Shown piece after piece: positions 60,779-64,000 of a DNA stretch of 64,000 nt. The DNA comes from DATKUK01 sp035530655 (GTDB taxonomy: Bacteria > Planctomycetota > Phycisphaerae > UBA1845 > DATKUK01). The stretch is from NCBI GenBank assembly GCA_035530655.1, contig DATKUK010000108.1, forward strand, positions 62,001 to 126,000. The letters run 5' to 3'. The notes beneath the pieces were generated by a model, which saw nothing but the letters and a program-made list of their open reading frames with translations, searched no databases and was not told where the DNA came from. The translations under genes were made by a program, and so were the position numbers. Numbering within the stretch: the stretch's first letter is position 1; each line of letters starts with the position of its first letter.

Positions 60779-61636
60779 TCACCGCGCGCGGGCGGGCCGA
60801 GAGCTGGGGGCAGGGGGGCCTGGCCGCTGACAACGCGTGCAGTAGTAGGTACCCCTGCCCGCCACAACCATTCTGTCGATCTCGCCCCGGCAGCGGCGGC
60901 AGGGCAGACCGGCGCGACCGTAGACTCGGTGTCGACTTTGAAACCGACCGATAGACCCGTCGGACTGGCGGTAGTCGCGGATCGTCGAACCCCTGGCCTT
61001 GATGGCCTCCCGAAGCACCGCCCGCAAGGCCCGCCGCAAGCGCATCACCGTCCGGCGATCGAGCCGGTCCGCCCGTGTCGCCGGATGGATACCCGCCCGA
61101 AACAGCGTTTCGTCGCAGTAAATGTTGCCAATGCCGGCGATCATCTGCTGATCCAGCAGCACGGCTTTGACGGCGCGTCTGCGTTTGCATAGCCGCTCGA
61201 ACTGCCCAATGGTCATTTCCAACGGCTCGGGACCAAGCGGCGACGGCACCGGGCCGATCCAGCGTCCGCCAGCGCGTGCGATCCACACGTTGCCGAACCG
61301 TCTGGGATCGACGAAGCGCAGTTGCCGTGTCTGCCCGGCAAACTCGAGGCACAAGTGTGTGTGGGCGGCGCAAGGCTGATCTGCCGGGGCCCAGAGCAGT
61401 CGTCCGGTCATTCCCAAGTGGACGATCAACAGCGTCTGGTCCGTCAGGGAGAGGATAATGCGTTTGCCACGTCGGCTGACGCGCGTGATTCGGCGCCCCC
61501 GCAGCAGCACGCACGCAGGGCGCTCGTTGCCCCAGAGTACGTCGGGACGTCGCAGTTCGACATGACGAATGCGCCGTCCTGCCAGCTGCCGACCCAACTG
61601 ACGAACAAGGGTTTCAACCTCGGGCAGTTCAGGCAT
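60779..61636 (-). CDS. mutM: Formamidopyrimidine-DNA glycosylase (Fpg/MutM)
   Basis: A base-excision repair glycosylase/AP lyase for 8-oxoguanine and formamidopyrimidine. The 285-aa product begins PELPEVETL, where Pro after the initiator Met is the catalytic nucleophile and the following Glu assists. Lys58 (SRRGKR) and the lesion loop MIAGIGNIYCDE are present. The C-terminal zinc finger has Cys246, Cys249, Cys266 and Cys269. The ATG at 61636 is fixed by the PELPE start; the frame is open to 61717. It lies upstream of the sensor kinase gene in the same direction, about 100 bp away. Confidence 0.97.
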   Translation of the reverse strand: MPELPEVETLVRQLGRQLAGRRIRHVELRRPDVLWGNERPACVLLRGRRITRVSRRGKRIILSLTDQTLLIVHLGMTGRLLWAPADQPCAAHTHLCLEFAGQTRQLRFVDPRRFGNVWIARAGGRWIGPVPSPLGPEPLEMTIGQFERLCKRRRAVKAVLLDQQMIAGIGNIYCDETLFRAGIHPATRADRLDRRTVMRLRRALRAVLREAIKARGSTIRDYRQSDGSIGRFQSRHRVYGRAGLPCRRCRGEIDRMVVAGRGTYYCTRCQRPGPPAPSSRPARAR

Positions 61637-61903
61637 GGACGGGCCTTTCGGTCGTCGCGACCCCCGTACGTCGAGGACTCGCAGGCAAGCCATTGTAGCA
61701 CCCGAAGCGCGCCGCACGCGTTAGCGGGCGCTCGATCTGCTGGGCCCGCGCGGGATTACGGGTAAGCCGTAGCGCCAAAAGTCGGGTGTCCCGGCGTCGT
61801 GACGGGCGGCGGCAGGCGGGGTCGGCGGAATGGACCGGGCGGGTTGACACAGGCTCCTGGCGCGGCTTAAATGCTCCAGGATTTGAGAATGGGAGCAAGC
61901 GGC

Positions 61904-62260
61904 ATGCCAGAAGGAAAGTTACACCTAAAGATCAGCAGGTCGAACGGCGTCCACGTCGTGCATTTTGCCGACCGCAAAATCCTCGAAGAGCTGTCGATCA
62001 CGGAGATCGGGGAGGAGCTGAGCAATCTGGTGGACTCGCAGCCGGGCATCAAGTTGCTGCTGAACTTCTCAAGCGTCGACCACCTTTCCAGCGCTGCATT
62101 GGGTATGCTGATTACACTCAACAAGCGGGTGACGCAGGCCAATGGGGCGCTGAAGCTGTCCAACATCAACGCGCAGATATACGAAGTGTTCAAGATCACG
62201 CGCCTCAACAAGGTGTTCGACATCCATCCGACGGCGGAGGAGGCGTTGGCGGGGTTTTGA
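61904..62260 (+). CDS. STAS-domain anti-sigma factor antagonist
   Basis: A 118-aa STAS protein of the SpoIIAA/RsbV type. The core LLLNFSSVDHLSSAALGMLITL aligns by eye with the SpoIIAA phosphorylation loop, placing Ser63 at the phosphorylated serine; the usual Asp before it is Ser. ATG 61904 is preferred, with GGGAGC upstream, though ATGs at 61871 and 61889 are in frame. It is followed within 60 bp by an RsbW-like kinase and a second STAS gene, making a partner-switching module. The target sigma factor is not in the window. Confidence 0.9.
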   Translation: MPEGKLHLKISRSNGVHVVHFADRKILEELSITEIGEELSNLVDSQPGIKLLLNFSSVDHLSSAALGMLITLNKRVTQANGALKLSNINAQIYEVFKITRLNKVFDIHPTAEEALAGF

Positions 62261-62314
62261 CGGCCGGCCGGCGGGCCGCCAGCCGGCGCGCGCCGCCGCG
62301 GTGATCGGGCAACC

Positions 62315-62743
62315 ATGAGTGTGACCGACCCGGGGCAGTCCGAATCATTGACCGAGATCGTCGTTCCGTCCAGAATCGAAGCCACCAAAGAGCCGGAGCA
62401 ACGGATCCTGGCCGAGGTGGAACGTCATGGATACAGCCCCGACGCGGCCTTCGCCATCAAGCTGGCCTTGCAGGAGGCGGTAACCAACGCCATCAAGCAC
62501 GGCAACCGCAATGATCCCTCGAAGCACCTTACGCTCCGCTTTGCGGTCTCGCCGGAGAAGACGGTGATCGCTGTCGCAGATGAGGGAGAGGGCTTCTGCG
62601 TGGCGCAGGTGCCCGATCCCACGATCGACGCGAATCTCGAGTGTCCGACCGGTCGGGGCATCATGCTGATGCGTGCCTATATGAATCACGTGAGCTACAA
62701 CGACACGGGCACGGAAGTGACCATGGTGAAACTCAACGAGTAG
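62315..62743 (+). CDS. RsbW/SpoIIAB-like anti-sigma serine kinase
   Basis: A 142-aa GHKL ATPase without a phospho-acceptor His domain, typical of anti-sigma serine kinases. The N box is LALQEAVTNAIKHGN (Asn58), G1 is DEGEGF and G2 is TGRGIMLMRAYM. It is expected to phosphorylate the upstream STAS protein and to bind a sigma factor or other partner. It starts 54 bp after the first STAS gene and ends 22 bp before the second. No RsbU-type phosphatase is in the window. Confidence 0.93.
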   Translation: MSVTDPGQSESLTEIVVPSRIEATKEPEQRILAEVERHGYSPDAAFAIKLALQEAVTNAIKHGNRNDPSKHLTLRFAVSPEKTVIAVADEGEGFCVAQVPDPTIDANLECPTGRGIMLMRAYMNHVSYNDTGTEVTMVKLNE

Positions 62744-62765
62744 GCTTACTGCGAGAACCCCTTTC

Positions 62766-63128
62766 ATGCCCCAACCAGACCAACCTCCATCACTCAACGT
62801 GCGAAAGCAGGGCGGCGCGGTCATCGTGACCGTGACCGGCTCCAGTGACATCGAATGTGCCGATCAGATTCGCGGGGTTGCAGCCGAGCTGCTCACCTCA
62901 CTTGGGGGCCCGCTTGTGCTGGACTTGTCGCAGGTCCGCTCGCCAGGTGCGGATTGTCTGGGCGCCCTGGCCGCTCTGCGTTTGCGTTCGCAGGCCCGGG
63001 GCGCGGGTCTGAAGCTGGTCAACCCCGGCGCCGAGCTGCGCCGATTGCTGGAAGAAAGCAAACTTCTGAGCGTATTCGGGATCTACAACGACCTGGAGCA
63101 GGCCCTGGCAAGCCAGGCGGATTCGTGA
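62766..63128 (+). CDS. Second STAS-domain protein, phosphosite altered
   Basis: A 120-aa STAS protein. The loop that carries the phosphorylated Ser in SpoIIAA/RsbV reads VRSPGADCLGAL here. By eye the Asp-Ser-Ser/Thr positions are Gly61-Ala62-Asp63, so the acceptor Ser is Ala. It may therefore bind the kinase constitutively or have another job. It is the third gene of the module, 22 bp after the kinase gene. Family assignment is based on the DLSQVRSPGADCLGALAAL core and length. Confidence 0.85.
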   Translation: MPQPDQPPSLNVRKQGGAVIVTVTGSSDIECADQIRGVAAELLTSLGGPLVLDLSQVRSPGADCLGALAALRLRSQARGAGLKLVNPGAELRRLLEESKLLSVFGIYNDLEQALASQADS

Positions 63129-63185
63129 CAGGCGGCAGGCAGCCGCCGTGCCCGCAACGGGCGGCGAGACCTCTGCGAGCACCGA

Positions 63186-64000
63186 CTAAGCGGGCGAATC
63201 GAACAACAGGCCAAGCAGAATGGGGGCCTGCGAGAAATCCGGTACGATCAGGTCCGCGCCGGCCCTGATCAGCCGGCTGCGTTTGCGGAGGTCCAGACCA
63301 TAACGGCGCACTTCATCGCTGGCGACACCGATGGCCAGCCCGCCTCGTTTGCGGACCTCGCGGAGTTCGACCGGGCCGTCACCGAAACAGGCCAACTCGC
63401 TACCGGCCAGACGATGCTCCTGGAGGATTCGGTCTACGACGATCTTTTTGGAATACTTGCTCACGTCGCCCACGGCGCCGTAGATGCGGTCCTCGAACAG
63501 CCCGGCATACCCCAGCGCCTCGGCTTCGGCGATCAGGTCCTGACGGTCGGTGCCGCTGGCCAGATACAGCGTCACGCCCCGCTCGGACAGTAGTTGGAGC
63601 ATAGTCACAGCGCCTCGGATCGTCAGATCACGGACCTCCAACTCGCCCTTGTGCAATTTGGCCAGACGGTCGCGCACCAGTTCCATCAGCGCATCGTTGT
63701 AGATCTTCTTATAGCCATGAGCATCCAAGACGTGCTCGTCGGGCACGTGCCCGAACTCGCGCACCATCTCGGCTAGGGCCTCCATCTGGAGGATCGTCTG
63801 CAAGCCGGTCGACTTGTCGATGTAGTCCCGCACACGAGCGACCACGCGGTGGTAGACGGCCTCGTTCGCGGTCATGTAGGCCGGACCGAGGATGGCCTGG
63901 ACCATCATCGGCTCCATGACCGTTTCCCACCCCTGGCGGAGGACGGAGATCGTGCCGTCGTGGTCGAACACGGCATGGGTGATCCGGTGCGGCGCGAGAC
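63186..64000 (-). CDS. HAD-superfamily hydrolase (partial, cut by window edge)
   Basis: A phosphatase-like protein of at least 271 residues in view. The nucleophile motif DHDGTIS gives Asp-x-Asp with the first Asp in AVFDHDGT. Later motifs are LASGTDRQDL (Ser/Thr), a Lys in DVSKYSKKIVV, and CFGDGPVELREV with the acidic pair. A large cap of about 100 residues lies between motifs 1 and 2. The frame stays open to the end of the window (residues RPHRITHAVFDHDG), so the true start lies outside. Substrate unknown; beta-phosphoglucomutase-like or phosphoglycolate phosphatase-like are possible. Confidence 0.85.
   Translation of the reverse strand, partial: LAPHRITHAVFDHDGTISVLRQGWETVMEPMMVQAILGPAYMTANEAVYHRVVARVRDYIDKSTGLQTILQMEALAEMVREFGHVPDEHVLDAHGYKKIYNDALMELVRDRLAKLHKGELEVRDLTIRGAVTMLQLLSERGVTLYLASGTDRQDLIAEAEALGYAGLFEDRIYGAVGDVSKYSKKIVVDRILQEHRLAGSELACFGDGPVELREVRKRGGLAIGVASDEVRRYGLDLRKRSRLIRAGADLIVPDFSQAPILLGLLFDSPA

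Noticed and set aside
1..64000. tRNA, rRNA, CRISPR array, prophage or intact insertion sequence
   Set aside because: No T-loop-like GGTTCGA context with cloverleaf arms, no spaced direct repeats of CRISPR size, and no integrase or transposase domains were found on either strand.

Overview
The window is about 64 kb of high-GC DNA, by eye roughly 62-66 % G+C, with genes on both strands and almost no spacer inside operons. The gene content suggests a member of the Planctomycetota, most likely class Phycisphaerae. The reasons are a PEP-CTERM sorting-signal protein, a prepilin-like protein with the planctomycete-type C-terminal H-x9-DG region, late genes of the futalosine menaquinone route, ECF sigma and anti-sigma genes with planctomycete-like cargo, many GT-C membrane glycosyltransferases, and secreted polysaccharide-degradation genes. 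This assignment is an inference from gene families; there is no rRNA gene in the window.

Layout. 0-13 kb: uvrA, a membrane thioredoxin, a large secreted repeat protein, two tandem GT87-like mannosyltransferase paralogs, a globin-coupled-sensor histidine kinase, a lipoprotein, a lone groES and an ADP-ribosyltransferase-like protein. 13-19.3 kb: an MBL-fold hydrolase and zinc ribbon, then mrfA and mrfB (DNA-repair helicase and exonuclease) separated by a PEP-CTERM gene, then a small coiled-coil gene. The PEP-CTERM gene and the coiled-coil gene each have a sigma-54 type -24/-12 element upstream. 19.5-32.7 kb: an eight-gene, translationally coupled minus-strand operon carrying late menaquinone genes (ubiD, ubiE, ubiX, ubiA-type mqnP, mqnE) together with an AsmA-like giant, a TPR membrane protein and a GT-C membrane protein. 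33-36.7 kb: a lipoprotein, a pseudopilin-like protein and an ECF sigma/anti-sigma/cargo operon. 36.9-40.7 kb: rpmB and gatCAB. 40.8-47.8 kb: a sugar isomerase-like protein, a TAT-exported aldo/keto-reductase-like Fe-S protein, a PL26-like exo-rhamnogalacturonan lyase and an alkaline-phosphatase superfamily protein. 48.2-56.6 kb: an HDOD protein followed by a MITE-like element, a glycosidase-like protein, and a minus-strand alpha-glucan module (GT4 synthase, GH57, debranching enzyme). 57-64 kb: isochorismatase-like protein, zinc ribbon, hemB, sensor kinase, mutM, a STAS / RsbW-like kinase / STAS partner-switching module, and a HAD hydrolase cut by the window edge.

How genes work together. UvrA, MutM and MrfAB are DNA repair. 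MqnE, MqnP, UbiX, UbiD and UbiE make menaquinone from chorismate-derived aminofutalosine. GatCAB amidates misacylated Glu-tRNA(Gln) or Asp-tRNA(Asn). The GT4/GH57/GH133-like set builds and trims storage glucan. The most interesting unexplained signals are the matching sigma-54 elements with shared GYAAACC boxes around the PEP-CTERM gene, the heme-sensor-like kinase, the ART-like protein behind groES, the aldo/keto reductase with a broken catalytic tetrad, and the 269-bp inverted-repeat element at the HDOD stop codon. No CRISPR array, tRNA, rRNA, phage or intact transposase was seen.
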